From positions 124,001 through 188,000 of the forward strand of contig JAZGTN010000060.1 of NCBI GenBank assembly GCA_037783415.1: a stretch of 64,000 bases of DNA, given 5' to 3'. The DNA is from Leptasterias polaris (taxonomy: Eukaryota > Echinodermata > Asteroidea > Forcipulatida > Asteriidae). Below are positions 46,121 to 56,958 of the stretch, in pieces. Both the position numbers and the translations under genes were made by a program. A model generated the notes under the pieces. That model was not told the origin of the DNA. It saw only the letters and a list, made by a program, of their open reading frames with translations, and searched no databases. Each line of letters begins with the position of its first letter. Within the stretch, counting starts at the first letter, position 1.

Positions 46121-46577
46121 TTTGCTAATTCAAACGCGGCTTAAGCAACCAACAATCAAAGTACAGTCAGTGAAGGACTGAAGTAATTTTATGTAATATG
46201 CGAAAAACGTGCAGCATCATTATTAATTGTTGCTGTTTTCACGACACAAACAAGTGCACAATTGAGTGAAACTAGAAGGCATTTACCACTAACGGTACAT
46301 CATTCCAATTAGTGCATCCCCTTCGGTCGTATCATTATAATTATTTCATCCTGTTATTGATTTCTTGTCTTTTTGGCTTGTTTTTCTTCGAAAGAATTGT
46401 TTTATTTCTATTTTCGTTTTGTACTTTTGGATATGCCTTTGGCAGACTATCCTTGGTTGACTATCCTTGGTTCCTGACGACGAAAACAACCGTTATTTTC
46501 ATATCAATGCTTTCCTCATAATTAGAAGATACCGATAACAACTTTAAAGGTTTTTTGAACTACTCTACAGGGTAGAC
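46121..46577. other. No recognisable feature
   Basis: A 17-bp imperfect duplication (ACTATCCTTGGTTGACTATCCTTGG) at about 46447. No gene evidence. Confidence 0.4.
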
Positions 46578-46955
46578 TTAAAGGTGCTGCATACGTTTGG
46601 TAATGGGAGCCTACTGATTGTGTTAATCCTATATAAATGTAGGTACATACAATAAAACTAACCTGTGAAAATTTCACTTCAAAAGGTGGTCGCGTTTTTG
46701 AGATATCACCGAAAAACCGGAGCGAATATTTCAGGAGGAATATTCCCCATAGGAATACACAGTCTGAGAAGCGTTTCTGACAGATTCAAATTTTGGGGAA
46801 TAAAAAGTGATATATTTTTCCATAACCGTAGTACTTCGAAGTTAAAAGTTTCTCAAAATTCATTATACTACCCAAAGCTGCTGTACTTCTTACCAAGTAA
46901 GTTTTTATTGCCATTAATTTTCAGAGTCATTACCAAACGTGTACTGTGCCTTTAA
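46578..46955. mobile_element. TTAA MITE, family E copy 1
   Basis: TTAA lies at 46578-46581 and 46952-46955. The ends are TTAAAGGTGCTGCATACG and ACCAAACGTGTACTGTGCC then TTTAA. The interior has GTGAAAATTTCACTTCAAAA, TTGAGATATCACCGAAAA and a GAGAAGCGTTTCTGACAG patch. Confidence 0.85.
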
Positions 46956-47447
46956 TAAGGTAAAAGGTAGCGTCAGTGCTGAATAGACTTATGCACGTTG
47001 TGGCTGGTGAAGTGAAGTGAGATCACTGCTAGTGCTACCGTTTACCGTTTAGAACCTGAACATCTGACGTCTCACTTCGAGGCTCGTGAATAACGCCAGA
47101 TACCAGCCGTGAGCGCCCGGCGGCATCCCGCCGATTTACCTTTGACCTCGCATTCATTTCACACGGAGATTCGAAGTCAAGTGTACATCCAACAATATAC
47201 ACTTTATGCACACGCTGCATGCAGACGACCGGTCACCTCAGACCAATCATAATACAAATATGGAAAGCTTACGTCACAGCACGTTTATCCAATGAAATCA
47301 TTGTATCCAATGAAACCATTGGGCCTGTAAAACCAGTGCCTGTCTTTATCCTTGCGGATAAAAAGGGGACCAGTCTACATCAGCTGCTGAGACTGAGTGT
47401 CGATTGCTAGCTGGATCTGGATCTTTTCCACAACTCTCTAACGATGC
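46956..47447. other. No gene recognised; GC-richer
   Basis: 47030-47230 is GC-richer and unique-looking. I cannot identify a product or element. Confidence 0.4.
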
Positions 47448-47665
47448 CTTGTATGATATAACAATGAAGATAGTGGTAGCACTTCATGACTAACTAATTA
47501 CATACAGAAACTGCATGAGCTTACGTATAGCAACAACTACTTCATCAAATGCAATGCAATTGATTTGTTTATGTAACTAGTTTAGTCATTAAGTGCTACC
47601 ACTATCTTCATTGTTTTATCAACCAAACTAACACGGCTATTTTATTCTTGTATGATATAGCAATG
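47448..47665. mobile_element. Inverted-repeat element flanked by 19-bp direct repeats
   Basis: Arms of about 42 bp (CAATGAAGATAGTGGTAGCA... and ...TGCTACCACTATCTTCATTG) lie at 47462-47503 and 47571-47613. CTTGTATGATATAACAATG at 47448-47466 recurs as CTTGTATGATATAGCAATG at 47647-47665. Confidence 0.75.
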
Positions 47666-48139
47666 CTCAACAATAAATACCCCTAGCCGTACATCGCATA
47701 GGGGTTTTGTCGATATTACGGCGTACGTCAAAGCTAGTCTTGGCCCATCAGTGGTATAGGGTTGCTGCTTTGCATTCACTGACGCAATGGATTTGGTGCG
47801 TGGTCTAATCTGGTATGCACAATGCGTACCCAATACTTTGACAACAATCTTACATGGTCATCATGTTCCATGCCTTCTTGCAATAAACAGCATTAATGAA
47901 CATTCTGTTTGTTTGTTAATTGCTCCAACAAAACAACAGCAAGTCAACACCAACACTCTGATCCGACTAACCGTATAAATAACCCGATCAACAACTTTCT
48001 GTAAACAACTTTCTAAACGTCAATGGCCAACCTCAAAAGGCTCGGGCCTTCAGTGCTTTTTATTTTTCATTCGCTCAATGTGAAAACCAGTATCGTAATG
48101 AACAAGTATTCTTAAAGTTGCATTATCCGATTTTTGTTC
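47666..48139. other. No recognisable feature
   Basis: Nothing recognised. Confidence 0.4.
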
Positions 48140-48542
48140 TTAAAGGGAATGTATACGTTTGGTAATCACTCCTAAAACTAGTGGCAATAACAACTTTTTG
48201 ATTAGAAAGCTACAGCAGCTTTCGATGGTAAAACGCATTTTGAGAAACATTTCACTCCGAAGAGATGTGGACGTAAACAGATATCAGTTTTTATGCCCAA
48301 CAATTTGAATCTGAGAAACGAAACGTTACTGTCAGTAACGTTTCTCATACTGTGTATTCCTGCTAGGGATTATTCTCCCTACGTGGACATTATTCGCTCC
48401 GGATTTTCGGTGATATCTCAAAAACGGGACCATCTTTTGAAATGAAATTTTCACACGGGTTAGTTTAGTTGTAAATATCTACATTTGAATAAGATTAAAA
48501 CAACGGAACGGTTCCGAAAACCAAAGGTACACTTTGCCTTTA
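48140..48542. mobile_element. TTAA MITE, family E copy 2
   Basis: The left end is TTAAAGGGAATGTATACG (TTAA 48140-48143). The right end is CCAAAGGTACACTTTGCCTT. The interior has a hairpin GAGAAACGAAACGTTACTG with its complement, and TTTTCGGTGATATCTCAAAA, as in the inverted copy at 46.6 kb. Confidence 0.8.
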
Positions 48543-48925
48543 TTTGTTTTTCTCTGAACTAATTTTGACAGAGGAAAACATACACAAACTTTGGCATACG
48601 TCAATTATTATTATTGTACAAGGCTGATGAACTCAGTCAATGTTGGGATCCCGACAGCAATTAAACTTTTAGTTTTAAATTAACCACCACTTCTTGGCAG
48701 ATTTGCTCGTGCAACTTCTTAAATGAAAGCTTATAATTTCCTTCTACTCTTCAAATGGATCAACAACAAGAATGGATTAACCTATCGTCTTTTCGCTCTT
48801 GAATTGAAATTATACGCTGAATCCGAGTGCCTGGGAGCCAGACCAATTTCAGGGAAAATGCATCGGTCAGTTTTGTATCCTCTTGGCACGTAGTCCAGGA
48901 ACAAGATTCATAGAGCTGCAAAGCT
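48543..48925. other. No recognisable feature
   Basis: Nothing recognised up to about 48895. The last bases, GATTCATAGAGCTGC, resemble a family G end. Confidence 0.4.
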
Positions 48926-49076
48926 GGCTCTTTTCGAAACTGCGAGTTCGTCTTCAGCTCCGGGTTAAGCTCATTCAGTTATCTTTTAAAACGTGTGGTT
49001 TTGGTATACAGGGAATCAAACAGGCAGACGGGAATCGAAGTCATAGCCCCAACCAAAGCAATGGTTTCGAAAGGGC
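48926..49076. mobile_element. MITE family H copy 2
   Basis: The ends are GGCTCTTTTCGAAACTGCG and AATGGTTTCGAAAGGGC. The middle matches 12342-12490 (AAAACGTGTGGTTTTGGTAT). Family G-like end fragments flank it (TTCATAGAGCTGC before, TATGAAATTGGGTCC near 49368), so it may be nested in an eroded family G element. Confidence 0.72.
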
Positions 49077-49395
49077 ATTATATTTTAATAGAGCAAAGAA
49101 AACTCCGTGAAATACTTATTTAAATGTGACGTCGTCTCTAAGTTATTCTTGGTAGATACCTTTGCTAAGCTCTGTTTTTTAAGCCAGCAACCAGTTCAAA
49201 TGAAATATTCGGCCCTCTATGGGTCCGAAGCTTGTTGCATGCACACAAAGTTGCTGAGCCCTAAAAGGTTTTGCTTTATTAGCAGATACCGGTCGCAAGC
49301 AACATGCCACAACATTTACACCTTAAATACAATTGCTGGTCAGTATTTTCTGCTTAAAGGCTAGTGTATGAAATTGGGTCCGTGTTTTTGATCTG
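49077..49395. other. No gene; possible family G right half
   Basis: Only the AATTGGGTCC-type terminus near 49365-49380 is suggestive. Confidence 0.35.
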
Positions 49396-49520
49396 AATTC
49401 AGTAAGACCGACCCTCACAGGCGAGATGGTATTAGTCACCATGGCGATATATAGATTAGTCGCCGCAGCAAGATAGTTTAGTCCCCACGGTGAGATAGTT
49501 TAGCTGCCACGGCTAGATAG
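49396..49520. repeat. TCGCC/GATAGTTTAG satellite, left part
   Basis: Degenerate 22-24 bp units such as TCGCCGCAGCAAGATAGTTTAG. The array is interrupted by the TTAA element at 49521 and resumes at 50502. Confidence 0.85.
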
Positions 49521-50501
49521 TTAAAGGCACCTGGAAATAGATTTTTTTTTTTTTTTAATATAAGAGTATATGTATATTAACAATAAAACAATTTTTTGAG
49601 TAATTGTTTGTCAGTATTTATATGTTAAAAAAATAGATAAAGTTGTTTGGGGGCGACTCCGCCCATCCCTTTTTGTGACGTCAATCGAGGAAGACTTCGC
49701 CTCGATTGAACATCGACCCCACTCGAACTTGCCTGCATTTACGTTGTATATACACGTGCAAGTAGTGAGATTGTACGTTTCGTTTGGTTATCCAAAAGGG
49801 GGTTTTTTCTTGCATTTTTCCAGCGAAAATTGCTGCTGGATGCAGCAAAACGACTAAAGATGGGGTCAGCCAGCATTTTTTTCCTGCAGATCCCAAATAT
49901 AGGCAGTTACGGGCATCGAAAGTTAGGCTAACGAGGGCAAAGTGGTCCGGTCCGACGTCGTTTTCAGCGCTATGCAGCGAACACTTGGATAGCCCGGGGA
50001 TTTTTTCGTTGGTAGTAGTGTGCAAGGGAAGTTGCAGTGAAGCTTAGGTTACCAGCGAAATGTTTCTGGTGGAAAAACAATACCTCGTATTATCCGTGTT
50101 CTCGTTATGACCATGCTCGTATCTTCCGTTTTTAAGACATAGAAACGCGCATGGGACAGTTCGGGACCGGTGAAAAACCTCGTATAAACTGGCGTCTCGT
50201 ATTAGTCGACTGTACACTGTCCTAGGATTGCATTGGGTGGTGACGTCCGAATACGAAAACGCATCATACTGATCAGGTACCCAGACGTAATGTACGGGGC
50301 CAGACTACACATTTTCTCCTGCCTCGATTGACGTCACGAACAGCGCCATGTAAAGGGGGGCCTATTTTTTAATTTGTAATTAAAAGAAAAATACAATTTT
50401 TTAACCTTAGTAAATTGTTTATTCACATTCCACTCATAAAAATGTATATATTAATGACAAAAGCTTTATTTTGAAAAAATACCACTGCCAGGTGCCTTTA
50501 A
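49521..50501. mobile_element. Kolobok-like TTAA transposon with THAP relic
   Basis: TTAA lies at 49521-49524 and 50498-50501. The ends are TTAAAGGCACCTGGAAATAG and CACTGCCAGGTGCCTTTAA. Diverged arms of about 160-170 bp end in the sub-terminal inverted repeat GTGACGTCAATCGAGG (near 49675) and CCTCGATTGACGTCAC (near 50322). TTAA targets and THAP domains are together characteristic of Kolobok elements. The 981 bp are far too short for a complete transposase gene, so the copy is an internally deleted derivative. Confidence 0.78.
49784..50047 (+). pseudogene. THAP zinc-finger relic of a transposase
   Basis: This frame (numbered from the TTG at 49784; no ATG opens it) reads IAAGCSKTTKDGVSQHFFPA, then a basic stretch with RLTRAKWSGP, then FSALCSEHLDSPGIF. 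It fits the THAP C2CH fold, a sequence-specific DNA-binding domain: Cys20, Cys64 and His67 give C-x43-C-x2-H, with the family's Trp (54) and Pro (57) present. The first Cys, expected two to four residues before Cys20, is absent (the nearest is Cys10), so zinc binding is doubtful. The frame ends at 50047 about 20 residues after the histidine, and no catalytic domain follows. It sits in the middle of the TTAA element and presumably comes from that element's transposase. A captured host THAP exon is less likely. Confidence 0.72.
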
Positions 50502-51070
50502 GTCGCCGCAGCAAGATAGTTTAGTCACTGCATTCAGATAAATTAGTCACTGCAGCGAGACAGTTTAGTCGCCACAGAAAGATAGATTAGTCGCAGTGGG
50601 GAGATAGCCTAGTTGACTAGCCGCGGCGGAGAGTAAAATGAAGGGAAAAACCCGATGTTATGATCCTCCTACGCTCCCTGTATTTATTTTGACCAATTGT
50701 CTTTAATAAAGTCAACTTTGCCTTAGATCACGTATAGCCTTTCACGTCGCCACAGAAAGATAGTTTAGTCGCCACAGCGATAGTTTTTAGTCACCGCAGC
50801 AACATCGTTTTGTTGCCACAGAAAGCTAGTTTAGTCGCCACAGCGAGATAGTTTAGTCGCCACGACGAGAAGTTTTAGTCACCGAGATAATTTAGTCGCT
50901 GCAGCAACATAGATTAGTCACCGCAACAAGATAGTTCGTTCGCAGCGGGGGGATAACCTAGTTGAGTAGCCGCAGCAGAGAGTAAAATAAAGAAGAAGTT
51001 ATGACACCTCTTCGTTTCATTTGTTTATTTTGACCAATTGTCTTTAATAAAGTGAAGATCACGTATAAAA
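50502..51070. repeat. TCGCC/GATAGTTTAG satellite, right part, two-level repeat
   Basis: The 22-24 bp units resume after the transposon. Two blocks (50502-50636 and 50747-50985) each end in GCAG(C/A)GAGAGTAAAAT(G/A)AAG. Each is followed by a homologous spacer containing TATTTTGACCAATTGTCTTT then AATAAAGT, and GATCACGTATA. The larger unit of array plus spacer is therefore itself repeated. Confidence 0.85.
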
Positions 51071-53091
51071 AATAGCCCTCGTGTGAAGCGAGCTGTGAAA
51101 GCCAACCGAGCAGTTTCATCCCGACCACTCCCACGCACGAAAGATGTCGCGTCCAGAAGAACCAAAAATAACCCCCCGAGCCCACGGCAGCACTCCTCAA
51201 TGTTTACAGTGATTCATCTTGAGCCGTGCACCTGATACAATACAAATGCACCTCAACGAAATGTATCATTTGACCTATGTCGTCTTACACCGTTCTTTGT
51301 AATGACACCATTTTCTGTATTCAGAGAGGGTTTGTATCTCTTTTCAGTCAGCGGACGCTCTATGTTTGCGCGAACACGTGTGGCATATCGAAAATGCCAG
51401 AAATAGCCCGCCAAAATTCCACGGTTGCTCGCTTGCGTCCCCCAGTGGTATTTGCTCAAGAATTAGAGTATACTGTAAAAGCTACAGTGAAAACACTTGT
51501 CATTCTAAACCAGACAAAGGTATCTGACATCTCTGAGTTTGTACAAAATGAATGGTCTAGAAATGTCAGACGACTTGCGCGGCAGGAATAGCATTTATTG
51601 TTTGAGTTGTTGGGTTGAGATAACAGAAATGGATTCAAGGCAGTCTTCTAGATGTAATTTAATCCCTGAAAAGGCCACTGTCCACTTTAAGTTACAAGGA
51701 AACAGTGGGCACGAATTAAGTGAACATGATTGTATGATTCAAGTGGGTTTGTAGAAGAATTGTATCAACCTAAAAGGTTATAGCATAACAATGTCTTGGC
51801 TATTATATACACCAACCAGTGACTTTTTCAAAATTCTCTAAGCCAATCAAAGCAAAGTTTTAATAGCCGTTACTGCACGACCTCTTTTGTTACAAAAATG
51901 TCACCACACAGTGAACAAAAATAGTAAAGCTTGAAAAAAAAAAATCCGGTCAACCATACTGGACTTTAATGACCTTTGGGGCACTTATCATGATCATCAT
52001 TGTTCAATGAAGTAACCCTGTTGGTAAGTCATTACGTCACACACGCGTGCGCAGTTGCTGTACTCCCAAAGTTTTCGCTACTTCTGGGTCCAATGCTGGA
52101 GCACGTTTTTGTGTAATTTGACCAAAAATCACCCATTTCATCGTTCAAAGGCATTTTTTGTGACAAAAACTAATAATTCTGAGAAGATCTCGAGTTTTTT
52201 AAAAGTACATAAAAGCCAAGTCCTATTATTAAACAGACTCAATGTAAATCCTATGGGGTTCTGGTAATCAGTAGAGCCAGTTTGTGTGAAGTGGGCGTGG
52301 CTTACGATGGAATTACGTCACACTTACGATAATGATAGATTCACGAGGATAGGGAAATATGGACTTTCTACTGACCAATGATTTATCTACCCTTATGACT
52401 TCTTACCGTACGATAATTTGTGGGCGTCATTAACGTTGTGGCATAAAATCAGTGGTGCCAAATGAACAGTCAAATAAAACACTCTGTAATTTTTTTATTT
52501 TTTTGGGGGGCGTGGAAATGTAGTTCTCTTTGAAGCTCATGTTAGTGCTCGCTCAAGTGTGACGTAATCCACTGATTCTGAAACATACCTTTCTCTCACG
52601 CTTTGCAAAGACTCGTGGTTTTTGTCCATTAGGCCCTATGTGGTTAGAAAATTTCGTCTTAAGAGTCGCTTTTTAGCATTAAGGACGTTTTTGGATTAAA
52701 TAACATAAAAATGCGAGGACGTCCTCACTCTGTCGGTGACACCCGAATCCCATTTTGTTAAAGCCTTCAGTTTGAATGTCGAAGACACACTTTGTACTGT
52801 ATGTGTTTATAAGCACTTCATATTCACATACATGTACACACTCCACACTCGATGCGTGTTGATACACCGTCACCTATACAGCACATGTACCTTTAATGTG
52901 TACTGTATACCAAACTTACACATGTAGGTTTATGGCATGGTAATATCAGAAAAGAGGGAATACTAGAACGGAACACAAAAGGAACAAATGCTGTCCTCAC
53001 ATTGGTATATTTTGTATTTTTGCATCCTCACTTTTTTTCATGCGCTTAGTCTAGAGGGACAAAGGAAAGTCCTCACATTGATAGCAATGTA
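51071..53091. other. No gene recognised
   Basis: No repeat family was recognised. A 104-codon frame at 51277-51591 has no domain I know. 52020-52330 has two GTCATTACGTCACAC/GAATTACGTCACAC patches about 280 bp apart. Confidence 0.4.
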
Positions 53092-53220
53092 AAAATGTGT
53101 GTATCTTCATGACGGACTGCATACGGACAGTGTGTGCGACTGTGTATCATCCTGACTGACTGCGAACGGACAGTGTGTGCGACTGTGTATCATCCTGACG
53201 GACTCCGTGCGTGGATAGCG
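53092..53220. repeat. 43-bp tandem repeat, ~2.5 copies
   Basis: CGGACAGTGTGTGCGACTGT then GTATCATCCTGAC(T/G)GACT occurs twice at 43-bp spacing, with partial units on each side. Confidence 0.85.
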
Positions 53221-54644
53221 CAATACAGCCATTGATCAAGGCTATTGTAGATACTATACTAGGATATTATTTAGAGTGATGCAACCTCTTGAGCCGATAT
53301 TACCAAAAGCAGGAATGTGTGACCAGTGTGCAGACGTAATTGATCTGTATAACAGAACATGCACGATGCTTCAAATGGTATGCCCCCCCCCTAATGATTC
53401 ACATCACACCCCCTTCTGATCTTAAAATTTGTTTTCTTCCGAATGGCCCCCATCAGCTCCACCTTTGTTGAAGTCCCGTTCATGCATGGATAGGATCACC
53501 ACACGCGAGTCCTCTTCTTGTAAAAAGGATTATGGATTGCAATAATTACGGAGATGAAAGTATTAGTGGAACAAATATATGAGGAATGGGAATAATTGCT
53601 TTGCTTAATTTTTCAAAAAGGTCAATCCGTGAGGTGTACATTAAATCAAACATCAAGTTCTTACTACAAGAATCGGGGGAAAAAACCCAACACTAACACA
53701 CTGTTGTTTGTATAAGTGTGCATATTAATTCCTAGAAAATATTGATGATCGAAAAGAAAAGCTCCACGAAGTCTTTGAACTGTCATAACAAATACCTCGG
53801 TTTATCACTTATATAATTTTTTTACATGACCTGGGGCAGGAATTTGGGACAATCTCTACAAAAAAGAATATAAAAGAAAAACAAAAGAGAAAAAAATAAG
53901 GTTTGTTATTAACTGGAAAACAACCTTTAAGTTCAAGGATGGTTGTCATATAATTCGATGGAATATTAAAGCTTTTCATTGACCTGGAAGAGGAATTTGG
54001 GGCAATCTTTATCACAGTTAAATAAAATAGGAATTTCAATGTTAACTGAAAACAAGATTTATTATTTTCAATTAACTTGTGGTATTTAAAAAAATAAAAG
54101 CAGAATAAGAAGAAAACAAAGCTTATTATTTGATCTGTTCGACAAATATAGTGTTAACAACCTCGAATGATTCAAATGCATCGTTTGAACAGCATGTTTG
54201 TAAACAAATTTATTTATTATATTTGGGAAAGACTAATTGCTTTTTGGGGATAGAGGTTGTTGTAGTATGATCCATGACGTAACGCTTTTACAAAAGAGTT
54301 GGTGAAGATAGTAACGGACAGGAAAAACAATTCGGTTAAAACGTAAACGAGAAACAATATTTTGCATTATAGTAATGTTATCGTATTGTTTTATTTTGTT
54401 TTTAAATTAAATTTGATTATTATAATTTCGCATCTGAAAACTATTTGACATTTCATTTTTTACGCACAAAGGATTTTTTCTTTTACGCGAACTTTACCAT
54501 GGCAGCTTGGGATAAAGGCATTTACTTTTTAAAGCCGGAAAGAAAATAAGACAGAATTCAAACATTGACGTATTTGATTAGATTTCAGATGATTTTTATA
54601 TGAAGTATTGTCTTGTCTTGGTACCAATATTTAACCTTCCCTAA
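53221..54644. other. No gene; minor repeats
   Basis: A C run lies at about 53384-53391. TGACCTGGGGCAGGAATTTG (53827) is repeated as TGACCTGGAAGAGGAATTTG (53980). Long AT-rich stretch from 54040 to 54600. Nothing else recognised. Confidence 0.4.
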
Positions 54645-55025
54645 AAGGGACGTTTTTCAATCACCCTTAAAAATAATGCCAATAAAAACTTACTTGGTAA
54701 GAAGCATAGGCCCCCTAGTAGCTTTTGATAGTATAAAGCAATTTGAGAACCAATTCACTGCGAAGTAGTGTGGTTATGGAAAAATATATCAGTTTTTATC
54801 CCCACAAGTTTAAATCTGAGAAACGTTATACTGTCAGATACGTTTCTCAGATTGTGTATTCAAATTGCGGGTTATTCTTCCTGCGTGGATATAACTGCTA
54901 CGGATTGTTGGCAATCTTAAAAAACGCTACCACCTAATTTTTGAAATGAAATGTTCACATGTTTAGTTTTATTGTATGTTTTTAGGCCTACATTTATAAA
55001 GGATTGAAACAATCGAACGGTAAAC
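54645..55025. mobile_element. TTAA MITE, family E copy 3 (ends eroded)
   Basis: ATAAAAACTTACTTGGTAAG, CCCCACAAGTTTAAATCTGA, the GAGAAACGTTATACTGTCAG hairpin and TTTTGAAATGAAATGTTCAC are collinear with 48140-48542. The right end runs into CGAACGGTAAACCCCCC, which is duplicated, and a C run (about 55062-55079). Confidence 0.72.
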
Positions 55026-55117
55026 CCCCCAATCGAACGGTAAACCCCCCAACTCCCCCAACCCCCCCCCCCCCCCCCCACAAAAACCACCAAACAAACT
55101 CAAAGGGATACGTTCCC

Positions 55118-55180
55118 TTTAAGAGGGTGTGCACAACATTGTAAGAGTGAAACATTTGTATACAGATTTGCACATAACTA
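55118..55180. mobile_element. Family C MITE fragment
   Basis: TTTAAGAGGGTGTGCACAAC then ATTGTAAGAGTGAAACATTT and AGATTTGCACATAACTATGG match one end of family C. The rest is missing where the next minisatellite begins. Confidence 0.65.
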
Positions 55181-55224
55181 TGGACATCAACGGGGTGGGG
55201 GATCCTGACCCCCATGTAACGTAA

Positions 55225-55580
55225 CGCCATAGTTACCATGACGTCACTGGCTGTTTGGAACGCCACAACTTCATTTTAACAAAGTCACTATGTACAATTT
55301 GAACATGTCACTGGCTGTAGTGGTAGGCCTATATAGGCTAGCCAATATTTGCGTACCACACCACACACTCCAACTTCCAAGTACAAAATATTAACCATGT
55401 CACTGGCTGTAGTGGTATAGCTACGCCAATTGGCGTACCATACCACATTATTAAACTAGCACAAATCTTAAACATGTCACACTGGCTGTTTGGTACGCCA
55501 ACTGGTGTCGTACCCTGCCGCACTACATTTTCTTTTTACGTAGTCACTAGTACAAATCTAGTACCAATCTTAAAGTATTT
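55225..55580. repeat. Degenerate ~75-100 bp minisatellite, ~4 copies
   Basis: Each unit contains CATGTCAC(AC)TGGCTGT, a GGTACGCCAA...TTGGCGTACC inverted motif in varied states, CCACA-rich sequence and AGTACAAAT(C/A)TTAA. Copies begin near 55228, 55305, 55397 and 55472. Confidence 0.75.
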
Positions 55581-55743
55581 TTGAAAAAAAAACCCTATCA
55601 GATTGAATGGTGATGCGATTTCTGTAAACCGTTGACGTACCAGTCCATGTATATGCAATACACTAAATAGATAACAAATCATATAGCACTCCATGATTAC
55701 ATTTTAAATCCAGAAAAAGAAGTCGCCAGAAAATATATTGTAT
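55581..55743. other. No recognisable feature
   Basis: Nothing recognised. Confidence 0.4.
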
Positions 55744-55944
55744 TTAATATGAGCCCAGTAGGCCCAAGGAAAAGTATTCACACGGAAAAGTATTCACACG
55801 ACAGTAAAATCCATCAACGAGCTTGGCCTGCCAGTCGGCAGCGGGGCCAGTGAGGTCGAAAACCTCCCCAAGGGTCGCTGGCGAGACGTTGACCGTGAAA
55901 TTAAACCCATCATTTAACGCGTAACGCACACACGCGTTTCCCAC
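55744..55944 (-). other. Candidate coding relic (strand uncertain)
   Basis: A GC-richer island is open on both strands. On the minus strand, NDGFNFTVNVSPATLGEV then FDLTGPAADWQAKLVDGFYC looks protein-like and runs to a TAA at 55744. A TGA lies just upstream of the first residue, with no splice acceptor between. On the plus strand the overlapping frame reads INELGLPVGSGASEVENLPK then GRWRDVDREIKPII and stops. I recognise neither. One is probably an antisense shadow of the other. It could be an exon fragment, a captured gene piece or chance. Confidence 0.2.
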
Positions 55945-56153
55945 AAATCACATTGTGTTGGCACGTGCCGTTTGTCTGAGTCACACGGCCATTTAGCTGT
56001 CACGCAATGCGTTATTACTCAATTATAATTATCACGGCGCAGATGAGGGAATAACGATTGGAAGGCCATCCGGGGACTAAAAGTCATCCGGGGACTAAAG
56101 GTCATCCCAGGGATCAGAAGGTCACTGTCGAAACTGATTGAGCTGCTTAAGTT
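55945..56153. repeat. Short ~20-bp repeats (CATCCGGGGACTAAA)
   Basis: At about 56066-56115, CATCCGGGGACTAAAAGT is followed by CATCCGGGGACTAAAGGT and a third, diverged unit. The upstream part is unrecognised. Confidence 0.65.
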
Positions 56154-56229
56154 AAAGGGACACATTGCCTTCGGGTTGGGCACTTTTTGACCATAAAAAC
56201 GTTTGTTACGTCACTCTCTCTGTACTTCT

Positions 56230-56425
56230 CGTGTCGATGTCGTCTCCAGGTCTTGTGTTGCTTCTGTCGATGTCGTCTCCAGGTCTTGTGTTGCTTCTGT
56301 CGATGTCGTCTCCAGGTCTTGTGTTGCTTCTGTCGATGTCGTCTCCAGGTCTTGTGTTGCTTCTGTCGATGTCGTCTGCAGGGCTTGAGTTGCCTCTGTC
56401 GATGTCGTCTCCAGGTCTTGTGTCA
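56230..56425. repeat. 33-bp minisatellite, ~6 copies
   Basis: The unit GTCGATGTCGTCTCCAGGTC then TTGTGTTGCTTCT is repeated with few changes. Because 33 is a multiple of three, all frames stay in register: plus-strand frames give MSSPGLVLLLS and CRCRLQVLCCF units, and the minus strand gives ETTSTEATQDL units. Confidence 0.93.
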
Positions 56426-56548
56426 TCTATTTTTTGCTGGCAAAAAATGTTATCTGTATACAGAAGTTTGCTCTGGTCTCTAATTTAGCAGATGTTAATG
56501 CTGCTGTTAGCGTAGGTAATGATTATATAAAACTGAGCAGAGTATTCG

Positions 56549-56958
56549 TGTTGACTCTAAACATTACGAACCGTGTTGGTTCATAAAGTAAATGGTAAAC
56601 AACACAATTTAATAATTGATTGTCTCAGAATTTACTGCAAAGCAAACTTAGTGAGCAGGAGAAATAAGCTGCGCAATTCAGAAAGTTAGGAAAATGCTAC
56701 CCATCTAGAATAATATAATGATTCACACAAATATCTCTTGAAATTTTGTGATTTTCCTTTTACTTCATGAACTAACAGTAACACGGTTCGCCATTATGTA
56801 GAATTAGTTGACTCCACAACATTACGGGCCGTGTTAGTTCATGAAGTAAATGGAAAACAACACAATTTAATAATTGCTTGCCTCAGGATTTACTGCAAAG
56901 CTAAAATTAGTGAGCAGGAAAAATAAACTATGCAATTAAGAAAGTTAAAAAACGCCAC
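56549..56958. repeat. Direct duplication of ~150 bp, plus inverted motif
   Basis: GTTGACTC...ACATTACG(A/G)(A/G)CCGTGTT(G/A)GTTCAT to GAAAGTTA...GC(T/C)ACC is present at 56549-56702 and 56807-56958. Between them, ACTTCATGAACTAACA and CACGGTTCGCCAT form an inverted repeat with the second copy. Confidence 0.8.

Noticed and set aside
49396..51070. CRISPR-like array
   Set aside because: Units are degenerate, contiguous and without unique spacers of constant length. The context is a eukaryotic satellite.
56165..56488. Mucin-like or leucine-rich repeat protein
   Set aside because: The 33-bp minisatellite keeps plus-strand and minus-strand frames open together. No start context or unique sequence supports a gene.
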